A stretch of DNA of 64,000 nucleotides from Karalla daura (lineage: Eukaryota; Chordata; Actinopteri; Chaetodontiformes; Leiognathidae), in the NCBI GenBank assembly GCA_029224185.1, contig CM055196.1, forward strand, positions 20,734,509 to 20,798,508. Reading direction: 5' to 3'. The translations under genes were made by a program, and so were the position numbers. Shown here one piece after another: positions 36,549-49,012 of this stretch. Each line of letters opens with the position of its first letter. Position 1 is the first letter of the stretch. The notes below the pieces were generated by a model, which was given only the letters and a program-made list of their open reading frames with translations, was not told where the DNA came from and made no database searches.

Positions 36549-36713
36549 AGACTTAAAAAACTGAAACATTGGCTTTATTTAAATTTGTTTTGTCAACAGG
36601 TTTCACGAAACATGACCTTAACACTTTTGCTTTTAACTAACATTGTACACTTTCATGGGACCTGTTGAAAGATAGATTTAATTAGAACCAACAATCCGTT
36701 TTTTTCCACTGTA
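36549..36713 (-). mobile_element. Inverted-repeat MITE-like element, copy 1 (internally deleted)
   Basis: Both arms are visible. The left arm begins 'gacttaaaaaactgaaac' and includes 'ttgtcaacaggtttcacg'. The right arm ends with 'aaccaacaatccgttttttt' and includes 'gggacctgttgaaag'. The two arms are reverse complements of each other with mismatches. The reverse complement of the whole element aligns end to end with the element at 57593-57799, except for about 45-50 bases missing after the shared word AAGGTCAT. No open reading frame of its own is present, as expected for a non-autonomous DNA transposon. Target-site duplications are not clear, so the superfamily is undetermined. Confidence 0.75.
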
Positions 36714-39700
36714 CACTGCGTCAGGCCAGAATAAGTCGGAGCACAGGGCCTTTGTCCATGTGTGACTAAGAAGCATTTCATCATAACCTCCTCTCCTCAT
36801 TTTCGCCTGCACAAGCTCTGCTGGAGCTGCATTCAAATCCTGCATGCAAGAGATGTTCATCACAGGAAGATAAATTAATTATTTTGCTTTGAATCTGCTG
36901 GGTTCCTGTGCACAAAAGCTGTATTTTTTCTCAAGTTGGATAATTAATGAGCGCTTATAGCCAAAGGGGGCTGTTTTCACATCCTGTATTAGCGCCGCTG
37001 TAATGTTATTTTGCCTCTGAATGTGAGTCATTGTAGAGTGAAAGCCCTGATGACATTATAGGTATTGTGTAGCACTGAAAATGTTCAGCTTTAATGCCCA
37101 AATTATCTCTAATTAAGTTAATTATGTTTAATGGTGAGTTAAATAAGAAACATACTGATGTTGATGAGACATTGCTGTATAGTTTTAGACAAATTACTTT
37201 TTAATTTGTCATCTGTACATCTGACATTTATTAATTAGAGATATAAATACCTTATTTCTACATAAATAAAACATGAGCATAGATCAGCGGAATCAAAAGA
37301 TGGAGTATTCAACTGAAAAGTTTCCGAATGTTTTATTTCAGTTCGATGTTCGTCTGCTTCGAACATTGAGCTTCCGTGTGTCAAATGCTTGTTTTTAAAG
37401 CCTTGACTGAAATCAGTGGATCTTCAAAGGATAATAACAGCCTTGATAAGCAGGTGTAAGTGGCTGATGTCTGATCTTGAGTGATTAGACTGCCTTGTGA
37501 GCAGCTACATACATTTCAGGAGGTTAGAGCAAAATGCAGGAGTGTGCACCTTTTAACAAGCACTCATCTATCATGGTCATGAGCTGACAGTAACATGCCA
37601 GCTCCCCTCTGCTTCACAAATCTCACAGAATTTAGTCCTAGACAGGTTTATGTCTGTCCTCAGAGACTATACAACAATGTTGCTGATTGCAATTTCTGAT
37701 TAATCGACATACCATTATTTGCAGACAAATGGGGACCTACTGTTTAGACATGCATTCAGTTTTACAAGCCTACAGACCTGTGATAGCTATATACAGTAGA
37801 TGCTATCATGAAAACATATTAAACCCCAATTTATATAGAAAGAATGCACTAAAGGTGACTGATTATAAGTAATCGTTATGTCAATTAAACCATCCTTGTG
37901 GGTCATATGGGTCACAATGTGACCATGCAATTAAGTGCATTTTGTCGTTTCTCTGTCCTAATTCTACAGAAAAAAATCTCTTCTGAGGACAGAAAATGAA
38001 TCTTGACCAGAGAAAATGAATTGGTGGCGTTCACTCAAAGAGACAGCGAAAAATCGGTGCTGTGAAGTTGTGTGTCAAAATTAATTCAGATCAGTTTCAA
38101 GTTTGCAGAAATTACCTCAACTATTTCCCCGGTAGAAATAGAATTTGAGAGAAAGTGACAGGCTAAAGCGGGATTTTAGGAATTAATACCTTTGCGGTCA
38201 CACACAGAGGCTCTGTTCCTCCATATGAGGACTGGATGTTGTGCACTAATGCAGTGTTTATCACGTCCCCTGTGCAAAAGTTTGACAAACCGGCTGTGCT
38301 TTGGCTGCCGACGGCGCCAGGATCAGCCAATTCTGTCAGTCGCTGGATATGATGACAGGACAGGAAAATGTAAGCGAACAATCTGTTCCTTGGGATGATT
38401 ATGAAACCTCCTGCTGAGAGGTGCCATGTTCCACCTCATGTCTTAAAAAATATGGAGGAACATTTACATGTCACTAATAAAATAAGAAAGATATTAAGGC
38501 AATAATTCCTTGAGTTTCCCTGCTTCCAACCTGTGTTTCATCCAAGAATGCACACAGGTTGTTCTTTATGGAAATATCTGTAGAAAGCCAAAGCAAACAT
38601 GGCTAGAACATGCAAATCCACAACCATGTGGTTTCATCTAAAGGTATACAATGGAAATCACTGATGACATAGAGGTTATATGATAACTGACATAGTTCAA
38701 GACATCAATTGCAGTTGTTCAACTTTACATTTAGACCAAAAAAAAACCTGAAAAAGCATTAGAGAAACAGTAACCCTCTGCCATCAAAGATAACTTCAAA
38801 CACAGTCTCAACATAATAAATGACTGTACATTTAGTAGTCTCATATTTGAACGTAATACAACTGCATCTTTAGATTTAAAGATCATCACAACGCAGGCTG
38901 GCTAAGGTTGCTTGTCTTATGTGGCTCAAGTACCGGTAATACTGAAATCTATGCCAATAGACACACCTGCTTAATGTTATCATTTGAAATACCCAGCAAT
39001 GTGCATCTGTGTCGGTGGTGTTTTGTTGACGGACTGGAAGTCTCGGAGCCTATCAGTACTCAGGCCCTGACATTGAACGGCCTCATATTTCTGCAGATGA
39101 CAGCGACTGTTCTCCAATTGGAAGGTCACAGGTTTGTTTCCCTCCGCAGTCAACCTTGGACAAGAAATGACTGTCACTGAGTCGACGATTTGCATACAGT
39201 GCATGTTTTATGGCTCTGGACAGACAAGCGCTGGCCTTACGTAGTGTTACTGATAAGGTTAGTTCATATGTGCTTTTCTCATCTGTTGGATTAGTGATTG
39301 ACATTAAAAAAATAGCATTTACTTGCAGACGACAGATGAATCAACGATTGTCATTATTGTTATTGTACACTGTACAACAAAACTGCGAGCATCATCTGAC
39401 AGCTATAAAAAGCAACGTTCATCAACAAGACAAAGGCATAAAAACCGATAGGACAGTCATAAAACCAAAAGATAATGTGCTAACAGATGTCTGACGTGTT
39501 GGAGTTCCTCTCATATTGCCCTGAAAAGTGTCAGTAAAGACATTTCATACATGTATCATTGTTTTCAAATTCAACAAACATAAATTATGACACTAAACCA
39601 AAATCTTTTGATCAGTGATCACTTATAAATAATGAGATATATTATTCTCATTATATGTTATTTCTTTTAATGTGTTCAGCATTTCATATTTCCATGTGTT

Positions 39701-42332
39701 TATAGCAACGTCTTACCTTACCCTTTTTCCATTCCAAGGAAGACATGTGGCAAATGACCCTTGTTCCTTCTGTAATCAGTGCTAAGCAGGTAGCTGTGTC
39801 CTTGATTTTCGGAACGAATTAGGAGGAGTGAAATAGCTCCCAGGCTAATCTTCATCATGCTGTGAAAGCAATCCAACTACTGAACAGTTTTTAAAAGCAA
39901 CGGTCTCCGACCGGGGAGGCCAGTGGTTTGTGCACCGTCCCTTAAACTAATCCATTCTGAATATCGCTAATTTAATTGTCGTTCCTGCGTAACCACTCTG
40001 GAAATATTTTGAACTATTTGCGTCAAAGACCAGCATGATTTCAACACAATGGCGAAGGGAAGTATCATCTTGTGCAGTGAAATTTAATGCAATTACACAG
40101 AGGCTCTCGGAGAGCTTTGCTTCTTTTGTTTTGTGATTCGATTAAGTTTGCATGTGGAACCAGCCAGCAGAGATAGATCGCCGAGCCTGCAGCAAGAATA
40201 CACACAGAAAATATGAGGAAGACCTGAAATGATACGTCTGCAGGTTGAACTGCTCCCAGGAGCACTGTTTTTTCCTTTGCAGCATGACATGAAGGTTCAG
40301 TGGACACAGAAGTGACAAGATTTCTTTATGAAGACCAGATATTGAAGATCATTTGGATAAGGGAGTCTTTTTAAATGCTCAATTCCTTTAAGCAGTATTT
40401 TGGTATATACAGTATATGAGATAGCATTGGGGAACCGTAAAAGTCTTTCTGTGGTTTCTACATAATTTGGTAGCGTACTGCAACTGCAGCATTCCTGCCT
40501 AAGGTGATACATTTTGAAGACTATGCTGTTCAGTTTTTTTTTCCATCACGCATCCCTACATAGAAAAACCTTCCAGTGTGAGAGAAAAGCAGTTGATGGT
40601 TGCTGCTGGAAGTAAACTGCGTGATACTTATCCTCTGTGTCTCTTTGAACAAATGGCCGATGCTTTTGTCTTCCTTGTGAGAGTAGTTTCCGTTTGCTGC
40701 CATGAAACCCAGCAAACTGAGAAAAAAATATCTACATTGTAAAGTGGGAATTACAAAGATGCACAGTTCATCACGAGGAAGATGGAGCATCCAACATCTA
40801 TTGGCCTTCACCTAAAGTAAATGTCATTCCTCAAAGAGAAATCTAGCATTGCAACTTTCTTTTCACCCTTATTCCCGTCCGGGATGAAAAGGCCCAGAAG
40901 TCTATGTAATTACTGAGGCAGATTCGCTTCTCTGTGCTGATTTCTTCTGGAAATAAATAAAAAGGACAAAGTTAGTCCACATATCAGTTTTAGACATCGG
41001 AGTTGCACGTTGCTAATTAATTTTCTGTTTTGCAAAGCATCAGCTCGTTCGTGCAGAACTGTTCTCCAATTGAACATTGGTATTTATTGTAACGGTTATT
41101 TTGATGATTGCTTTCATCTTACATTTAACTTCAAAGGTTTGTAATTTACCTCCATAAAACACAAGGACAGTCACTAATTATAACCAAATCGATCGTGGGA
41201 CAATCATTGAAACCCGTCACGACTGATAAACTTTTATTCTCTTGGCCCAATGTCGGGCCCATGTAGTTCCTGGGGCACTGTTAGACAAGCCCACCGCTGG
41301 AACGTGCAGCTGACACCTGTTCGGCGATGTTGTTCAATAAAGGCCTTCGATTCAAGCAGTTTCACCTGTTGGATAGATTGTTATGTAGTTTTGTACTCGC
41401 AGCCCTTCCTGAAGCACCAGCAGTCCTCAGGGTAGACTGACGCGGTGGGACAGACTTTATTTAGCAAATCACAGACTGTGCCTTTAAGTTGACGTTTGCA
41501 TTTCAAGATGGAGCAGCTCTGGTCAGATTGTCTCCCTCAGCAAAATTCATGAAACACAGTTATCTGGGGGAAGGGAAGGGACGGGTTGCGATTCATTTGA
41601 AGCGAACCTTTTACTGACACACTTGGTATTTCTCATCTCATTATTGGGGCTGATTATAATTCATAGGCTATATTAAATGTCAGAGAAAGGCCAGGGATTG
41701 TTATGCAAATGTTAAGCATAGAATGTGTTCTTTCATTCAGATTTATTTTTTTTTCTCCTCCACTTGGTCTAGAAAAAAAGAAAAGAAGAAAAAAAGGAAG
41801 CAAATGCCAGTAACAACTTAATAGTTTGTTAAAAACATAAAATCCTGTCTTGTTAAGATATATCCATGACAACATGAGTTCGGCATAATTATCTTTTAAA
41901 TAATCAGTCGTACGATTAAAACAGATGTGACAAATCAAGGGGTAAAATGTGTTTCATTATAGTCAGCCTCTCACGGCCAACGCTTTATGCAAACAATGAA
42001 ATAATTGATCATTCTGGAGCAAATGATCTTCCACTAAACCCTTCATGTCTCAACAGAGGACTGAGCAGAGGAAAACATGAGTTGCCAGATAACATTTACA
42101 TTCATTTAGTTTATATTGTAATCATGGATGTGTGGATAGAGATGGTAGGGTTAGATCACCAGTCAGCCTTTATTTTCCCTAATGGTCACAACCTCTTGAG
42201 TTCAAAATGTGATGCATAAGAAGAAAAAATTGGTGTAACTGCTTAAAATATTTAATCTAGACAAGCGTGGTATAGTACAAGACTTTAAAAATGCATATTT
42301 GGGCATTTTGAGCATGAATGGCTATGAGGACA
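36714..42332. other. Non-coding stretch, no gene seen
   Basis: The sequence is mostly unique and A+T-rich, with TAAT-type words at 36880-36960 and 37090-37140. A weak fragment near 38600 ('agaacatgcaaatccaca') might be a scrap of the teleost repeat but is too short to call. A G-quadruplex-prone tract lies at 41566-41585. Open frames are all under 95 codons, without domains. Confidence 0.55.
41566..41585 (+). other. Canonical G-quadruplex motif
   Basis: The run is GGGGG-AA-GGG-AA-GGG-AC-GGG. It has four tracts of at least three G with two-base loops, which is among the tightest loop arrangements and fits the G3+N1-7 rule exactly. The role is unknown. Confidence 0.8.
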
Positions 42333-42625
42333 GGCCACACAGCGGCGCAGTGGTTAGTGCTGTTCCCTCATCATTTCCTGATCCATATATGTGTGCACTT
42401 TGCACACCATGAGTTTTCCCTGTAGGCTCTGGTTTGATTATGCATCGAAGTTGATTGGACACTCTAAATTGCCCTAATGTTTTAACTGTCCAGGATGCAT
42501 GTGAGCTGGGGACAGGTCCAGACAGGTACAGACCAGCAGACCCTGCTGACACCACTGACCCTTGTCTGTGGGGACCAATGTGCCTTTGGAGCCACTCTCA
42601 AGCCTCCAACTATCTATCCATCCAT
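42333..42625 (+). mobile_element. Teleost interspersed repeat, copy D1, forward orientation
   Basis: The head 'gcggcgcagtggttagtgct' is the best preserved in the window and resembles a tRNA-type A box region. It is followed by 'gagttttccctgtaggctct', 'ggacactctaaattgcccta', 'gggacaggtccagacaggta' and the tail 'ctatccatccatcctc'. The order is head to tail on the plus strand. It meets copy D2 tail to tail. Confidence 0.85.
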
Positions 42626-42962
42626 CCTCTTACATATCTGCATGGTCCTCAGTAGTGTTGCAGGATTCTGCTAGGGGCAATCTCCAGCACACATGGGGCA
42701 CTACCAGCGAATACACCCCTGACAGTCCTTTACAGGGCATACACAACTAAAAACTCACACACGTCTTGAGGCAATGGACACTTTTTACCTGTTTTATATT
42801 TTTGATACTAAATCTAAACTTGCTTGTTTTTAGACTGTGGGAGGAAACTGAAATATCTAGAGAAACCAACACTGGGAAAACATGCAAACCTCAGTCAGGG
42901 TCGAACCAGAAACTGTCTGTCAACTATCTGTGAGGCGTTTTTCTCCAAGACACCACGCCATC
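42618..42962 (-). mobile_element. Teleost interspersed repeat, copy D2, reverse orientation
   Basis: It starts from the shared 'tccatccatcc' tail and runs in reverse: 'ctaggggcaatctccagcac', 'ccctgacagtcctttacagg', 'gcttgtttttagactgtggg', 'aggaaactgaaa', 'gggaaaacatgcaaacctca', 'gggtcgaacc' and the head remnant 'gacaccacgcca'. It is roughly full length and diverged. Together with D1 it forms a tail-to-tail inverted pair of about 630 bases. Confidence 0.8.
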
Positions 42963-43419
42963 CATCCAATTGAGTGTGAGCACCACATATCAAACTGTAT
43001 TCAAATTCACTACAGCTTCTGTGAGAACAGCGCCTAAAGGGGCGGGGTTTTGCAACATTTAGGGCAGAGTCATAATTGTCCGTGCTGCCCATTTCTGGTG
43101 GTATAAATTAAAAGAATATTCCCTTTTCATTTCAGGTACAGGTCAAATTCAGAGTTTCTTTTTTAATTTCGTTTTTATTTCTGTGGTATACATCATTTTG
43201 GCTGTGAGGCACCTGACTTCAAACACTTCGATAAGAGGGTTATATGAAGCGTTTCCTCCTGAAGCAGGTCGGTGGCACTGACCAAATTCTGCTGTCTTTA
43301 TAAATGGGACATTTTCTTTAATTTTTGTGTTGCAGAGTTCACTGGATGAAGTTCTAAATAATTAAGCCTGCAGAAATTCAAGAGGTAGTGATGAGCAATC
43401 TGCTGCTGATCTGATGCTT

Positions 43420-43660
43420 GATTAAAAATGGGGCCAAGAGCTAATTCACTGGCCTTTAATTTCAATGGTAGGCTCATTACCCTTAAGGAGGCGGTGAGGA
43501 GTCACAGAGGTTTACAAGCATTGTTTGGCTTTCAAGGGGAGGCGGAGAAGAATAATAATGCTCTTTTCCTATGTTTCCTCAGTACTTTCTCTGCATCATT
43601 ATGCAAGTTTAATAGAGCTCTGATGAACAATGAGGGCCAGTGTGTTTTGCCATTCAATAT
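43420..43660. promoter_or_regulatory. Candidate regulatory block
   Basis: There is no simple repeat in about 240 bases and a mix of homeodomain-type words (tgattaaaaatgg, gagctaattcactggcc, cctttaatttcaatgg) with GAGGCGG-type words and 'gcatcattatgcaagtttaa'. The texture is like vertebrate conserved non-coding elements. No alignment was available; this is a guess from composition. Confidence 0.25.
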
Positions 43661-45360
43661 GGATGGCTTTTTTTCATGTTTTTGCAGTTATACAACCAGG
43701 TGCCTCACATAATGGCTGAGGTGGGGACGAGTAGGAAACTAGAGCTCATGGACAAATTTTACAATTTCATCAAAGTGTGATTTAGCATTGGCCATGGCTG
43801 CTGAGGTCAATTAAACAAATATGGAAACTGCACGTAGCATCTGGCACATTAAAAGCAACCCCACATCATTGCATTCTGGACCGAAGCATTGACAGGCATT
43901 TGTGAATGGATTTTAGCAGTGGTTTGACAGTCTCCACTGCATATTCAGGAGGGTGAAACTATGTTTCAGTATTTTTTCTATTTTATTTCTGTTATACAGT
44001 TTATGATGCAGTATATTACCCAATATGGCTCATGTTGTGTGACTCCAGAGGTGGGTGAAACATTGACAAGGTGAACGTGATTTACATCAATATATGTTAA
44101 AGATGTTTTTCTTTTTAATTGTCATTGTTCATAATATCATGCAGGGTGCAATTTCTAAATCCCTTGATTTTTACACAAGTGATGATAATAAAGATATTAT
44201 TAGATTCTCATTCTTTTGTATACATGAAATGGACAATCCTAATTGTCTTAATCAGTGGTCAATCAAAAGGTTAGAGAAGCCAGCATTACTATGAAACAGC
44301 TCAGTTGGGTCACCTCCATTTTTTAATTATTTGATTGTTTGCTTCTGGTGTTGGTTGTGATGGTGTCTGAGGGTCCTTAATTGTCCAGGTCAAGCTAGTC
44401 ATTAGGTGATTAGAAACAATAGCAACCTCTGTTGAAGTACTTACATGGTCAGTGTTGATGAAATCTGACGTTCAAAGGGAACTTCAGCTAAACAGAGGCT
44501 GTGCTTGAGATCATTTATCATACATTGCAAACATTATTAACTCGTTATTTATGTTCTATCCAACAGTTGTCACATAACAGTAATTTTACAGCTGTCTTAG
44601 CTTTAAATTACTGTTGGATTTGTGATGATGACAGCAATTAGTGAACAGCAGAGATGTTGATCTGTGGAGGCTAAACCCACATTTTTAGAAGCTTTGTCAA
44701 ACTCATTCCCAGCCAGATGTTGGTTCCTTGTAGCTGTTAGTTCATTTAGACCAGATACAGACTTCATCACAGATTACATATATTTACTCAACGGGCATAA
44801 ACATGTTGTCTCTTTTATGGGGTCATGCCATGCACTAATGACATGCTTTCATGAACATATGACTCCAAGAGAAGCACATGAATCTGTTCTCAGGTAAATA
44901 TTGTCACAGTGACCTTTCAATACATGATATCTCCATTTTACACGCACACTCAATCTCCGCAATCACCTTTATGGTTTGTCATTGATGCTGGTGACAGTGT
45001 AATGCGGGTTGTCCTGGTATTTTTTGGCATACACAACATGGGATTTGAGAAAAGTTCCATAAAAGAAAATGACAGCTGCTCAGCAGTAACAACAACAGGG
45101 AGGACTCAACAGCTCAGAAAACTTTGTGAAAATTGCTTCATCAGACTGTCAGCACCTATAGACTTGAAAGGTGTCTGTGAAAAGTTGTTTGAGGCTGCAA
45201 AACCGAGCATCAACCATCAATGGAAGTGAGGAACGAGTTGATTAAATGATTCCCGCAGCTTTCTTTCCCTTTTCAGAGTGAATTTTCTTCTCTCTGAACA
45301 GTCGAATCTAAAACCATGATGTTGCTCCATGCAGTTAACGTTTGTTTGCAGCCCAATTTG

Positions 45361-45395
45361 CCATTATTTATTATTCATAAATGATTAAATAATGG
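45361..45395. repeat. Perfect 10-bp inverted repeat, AT-rich hairpin
   Basis: Arms CCATTATTTA and TAAATAATGG are exact reverse complements with a 15-base AT-rich loop. It may be chance; no flanking transposon ends are seen. Confidence 0.8.
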
Positions 45396-46285
45396 CTAAA
45401 TTAATTTTTGTCACCCATGGTTTCATGTGTTACATGATCTGTGCAATAAGAGGTTCTCCAAACATCCATCCACTGGTTCAGTGTATGTGATATTTGTTTT
45501 AAACAGATAAATTGGACATGGTTAGTTCTTCTAAGTTTCTCCACTGTTCTTCTGTAAGGTACAAAGCCAAGGTCATGCTGCAGCTGTGCCCTGTATTACA
45601 TTCCTAGCATTGCCACAGATTTGTAATTTAGCCTGTGACAGATTACGATAGCCGTTGTGCCGGTTTTTCATCAGTGTTTGGGAAATGCCATGCTTAAATA
45701 TCACAGTGACATGAGTCTGGGTCTAACCATCCGCACACACATTAATGAGCTTCCCCAATGTCACTGATGACGAGGTTGTACAACTGATTGGATCTGGATT
45801 CTCTATTAAGAATCACATACAGGTACTGGAGGGCTGAGAACACCTGGGGCCTTGTATTCATGGAGAATGAAAAAAACAAAATTCAATATTTTGTGTTTCA
45901 GTCCTCTTGTAACCAAAATACAGAGAAACTAAATACTGGAGTCTTTGATGGTCTGAAATGAATAATAAATGACCGGGTTGTTCTGTTTTCTATCAAAATA
46001 AAACAAAATTGAACAGAGAAGTAGCAAGCACACCGCCACCGTGAATTCAAAATAATTGTAATTGTTATGTGGAGCCAACAGATTTCAGCAGGTACCTGCT
46101 TTATTTTTTCTACAGTGGTGGTAATAAATTGAGCTCACTGCCCATGTTGTGCCTTATACAGGCTGGGCACTCAGAGGCAGATGTTGTAAATAGCTAATCG
46201 GGAAAAGTAGCACAGCTGGCGAGGGGCTCAAAGCCACTGTGGTCTGTGAACAGGTGGGGGGAGGAGAGGGGCAATGTGGAGACCT

Positions 46286-46324
46286 GGGGGGAGGGCAACC
46301 CAGGGGAAACTGGGGTTGTAGGGG
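46286..46324 (+). other. Strong G-quadruplex motif
   Basis: Five G tracts (GGGGGG, GGG, GGGG, GGGG, GGGG) are separated by loops of 1, 7, 5 and 5 bases, which satisfies the canonical rule with one tract to spare. Further G tracts just upstream (46256-46271) extend the G-rich strand to nearly 70 bases. Confidence 0.85.
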
Positions 46325-47307
46325 AAGAGAATCTTAATTGATAGTTGATGGTCAGTTGCCTGTCCTTCAGACATCTGTTACATCGAGTTTGTGAGTGCCC
46401 TCAAAAAGTCTCATATATTGTATGTTTTGGGGTTGCTCCTCAGTAAGGGGTAGACTATTGTACCACAGGGCCTCTTTCGTTCTCTCCGCCTTAAACTGGA
46501 CACTTCTGTTACTATGGGAACTTAAAAATGCAGTGTTTGCCCAGAGATACAGCACTGTTTGTGCCTGATCCCTGTAAATCTCAAACATCCCCCAAAGTAA
46601 TGAAACACACAGATGATTTCTGTGATTTGATAAAGTGAGATGGAACATTTCCTGGACTATTATGATTACTGTGTGTTATGGTTAAAGGTTAAAATATGCA
46701 GCAAAGGTCCAGACGTGTCCAGCTCAAGCTCTTCTGGGAAATCTTTCGCTACAGTTTGTGTGAAATCAGCCATTAATTATATGTTTGATTGCCATGACTA
46801 GTTTATTATTATATGGTGCCAAAGTGTCGTAAAATAAATAATCTATTTATTACTATTGACACGTAACCTGGTAAAAGATTACTGAGTACTTAACCTCCAT
46901 CCGTCACTTTCTATACGGCTCATAATGACAAAGCCATTACTAATTGATTGGGACATGAGGGATTGGACTGCATGGTGGTACTGTCATTTCCCTCCCTCTT
47001 TGTAACAGCAGGCAAATACCCTATGGGAGGGTTCTCTCATCGTGACTGAAGAAATTAGCGCTCTGTTTGCATGTATGCCATGTTTCCTGGTGGCCCTCAT
47101 TTGCCCACGAGCCATGTCACTCGCATGCAAGAGCCAGTGGAACATGGCAAAGCAATTGGATGGCAGCAGGAAAGGAAAAAAAAAAAAAACGCCAATTGAG
47201 AAGTCGTTAGACATTATTACTACCTCCTGCTTAAACCTGTCAGCACCTCTTAGATCTCCACATGTTTGTTGCCCCTTTTGGGATCACTGCATCACAAGAT
47301 GGAGGAC

Positions 47308-47324
47308 AAAAAAAAAAAAAAAAA
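47308..47324 (+). repeat. A17 homopolymer
   Basis: This is a run of 17 A bases. A second run of about 13 A lies some 140 bases upstream (about 47169-47181). The pair could be old retroposon tails, but no element body or target-site duplication is recognisable. Confidence 0.85.
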
Positions 47325-48903
47325 CCAACATAAAGAACCTTCCTTTGGTAGTTGTTTCTACAGAATGTAACAATGGACATACAGCTGCAGCTGATCCAGT
47401 CCAGGGCCTTTTATTCATTGTATATCTCTCATTTTATTTTGCATCTTACTCTGATGTAAATGTAAAACTGTTTGTCTATCTGTCTCTGTCTTTGTCTATC
47501 TGTCTGTCTCACTATTCTCTTAACGGAAATAAAAGTCCAATGAGGAGCCTTATGATTTAACTATTAATTGAATAACAAAATGTTTGTGATATACAGTATA
47601 TTTGTTGACCTAGGATTGCACAGGTCACAAATTTGACCTGATAAGTTTGAGCTATTAACTTCTCGCAGTTGGTAGTTACTGTGTTAATGCAGTGATAAAT
47701 AATGGGTTATTGAGTCCCAAAGCCAAAGAAAAACTTGATTACTGTAAAAGCCTCTGATTAAAAATTCTTAATCAGGTCTCTTCCTGTCTCTGTGATGTAT
47801 TATTTCTCTTGTGTCTCCCTCAGATGTTTGATTTTATTTGCAGAGTTTCCATCCTGTGTGTCTGAGGTGGAACAAATCCCTGGCTTGGTGGAAGCAGAGC
47901 AGCTAAAGCAAAGCCTCGGTCCTTCTGAGAGACTGGGGTAGGGATGCATCTAGTGCTAAACTCCTTCCCAATGTCATTGCCGGCATAATGAGCCCTGACA
48001 TTCAACACTTCTCCCGTAGCTGACATGATTGCAGTGTCAATGTGATTAGCCCTGACCTTCCATCTACAGGCCCGGAATGGTTGCGACCCCTTGTTACAAG
48101 TAGTAATGAGTACCAGGACCTCCACTGTGACAGCCCAGTCTAAGGGTCACACTGGAGACAAACCCAGCAGAGCAACAACGGTGACAGTCGGGCACACAAG
48201 TTCAGGATAAATGACGGCCTTCCAGTGCAAGTCTTCACCTGGACACGCAGGTAAGGCACTTCTCTTTTTGCTAAATTTATAAGAAATACAGATGGATAAT
48301 CAATAAGTTACCAGCTAGGCTGTTGTTTGAATAGGATTCATTTAAATATACAGTAGTTTGGGTTAATAATTTAATGACATCTATTTGGGAATGCATGCAT
48401 AAAAGCATACAGATTTATCTCGCAAGGATGCTGTGAAATGGATGCCATTCACTCATATATTAGGCCATTTAGTAGATTTTACACAGCAGTCTGGATAGTT
48501 TGTAAACACTAGACCAGGATATACTGTTATTTTCAGTCCCATTAACTGACTAGTTCAATAATCCATTCAGTCACTTCCAGGTTCCACCAGTCTGTCCCAA
48601 TGTCTTTCTTGAATGCTGGTTTTATGTTTGTCATCTGAGGAAATATTGCCTGTAAGGAACAATTCACAATTCAACAACAATTCAACAAGAACAATTCACT
48701 TCTGTTAAATTGCAAAGATGAACAAAGATCCAAATTATGGCCCGGGGCCCGTAGTCACTTTTTTTATGGCCCATGGCTTACTCAATAAAAACTTTTTTTT
48801 TTCATGGCACACCAGCACCATTAAAACTATTATTATATAGCTCTTAATTATACTTGTTATACAGATAGGTGTTTAAAATGTGATCTTTCTGACATTGGGC
48901 CAT

Positions 48904-49012
48904 GGAGGGGTCCACCCTGGAGAGGCACTCAGCCCACTACAGGGTCAACATACATAGACATTCACACTCCACATACAGAAAAGGCCCCTGGGTTAGAAAT
49001 TGAACCTGTAAC
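48904..49012 (-). mobile_element. Teleost interspersed repeat, copy F, internal fragment
   Basis: Reverse-oriented parts 'ggagaggcactcagcccact', 'acagggtcaacatacataga', 'cattcacactcc' and 'cagaaaaggcccctgggtta' match the consensus order with the middle ('ctctaaattgcc' to 'acatgc') deleted. It keeps the 'ttgaacctgtaac' B-box-like head part. Confidence 0.7.

Larger units (their letters stand above)
42963..48903. other. Non-coding stretch, no gene seen
   Basis: The sequence is mostly unique. It holds a candidate regulatory block (43420-43660), a hairpin (45361-45395), a strong G-quadruplex motif (46286-46324), A-runs at about 47169-47181 and 47308-47324, and a TCTG/TCTA-type pyrimidine stretch (47469-47520). 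The 172-codon frame at 47042-47560 runs through both A-runs and the TCTG stretch and is not credible as a gene. Confidence 0.55.

Noticed and set aside
38595..38625. Possible further scrap of the teleost repeat ('agaacatgcaaatccaca')
   Set aside because: Only about 18 matching bases with no neighbouring parts of the consensus in order.
44664..44897. 77-codon frame ending near a CAG|GTAAAT donor-like site
   Set aside because: The translation resembles no family I know and there is no credible acceptor or start context; a lone donor-like word is expected by chance.
47042..47560. 172-codon frame, plus strand
   Set aside because: It contains two lysine runs from A homopolymers and a TCTG-type repeat near its end; composition explains it.
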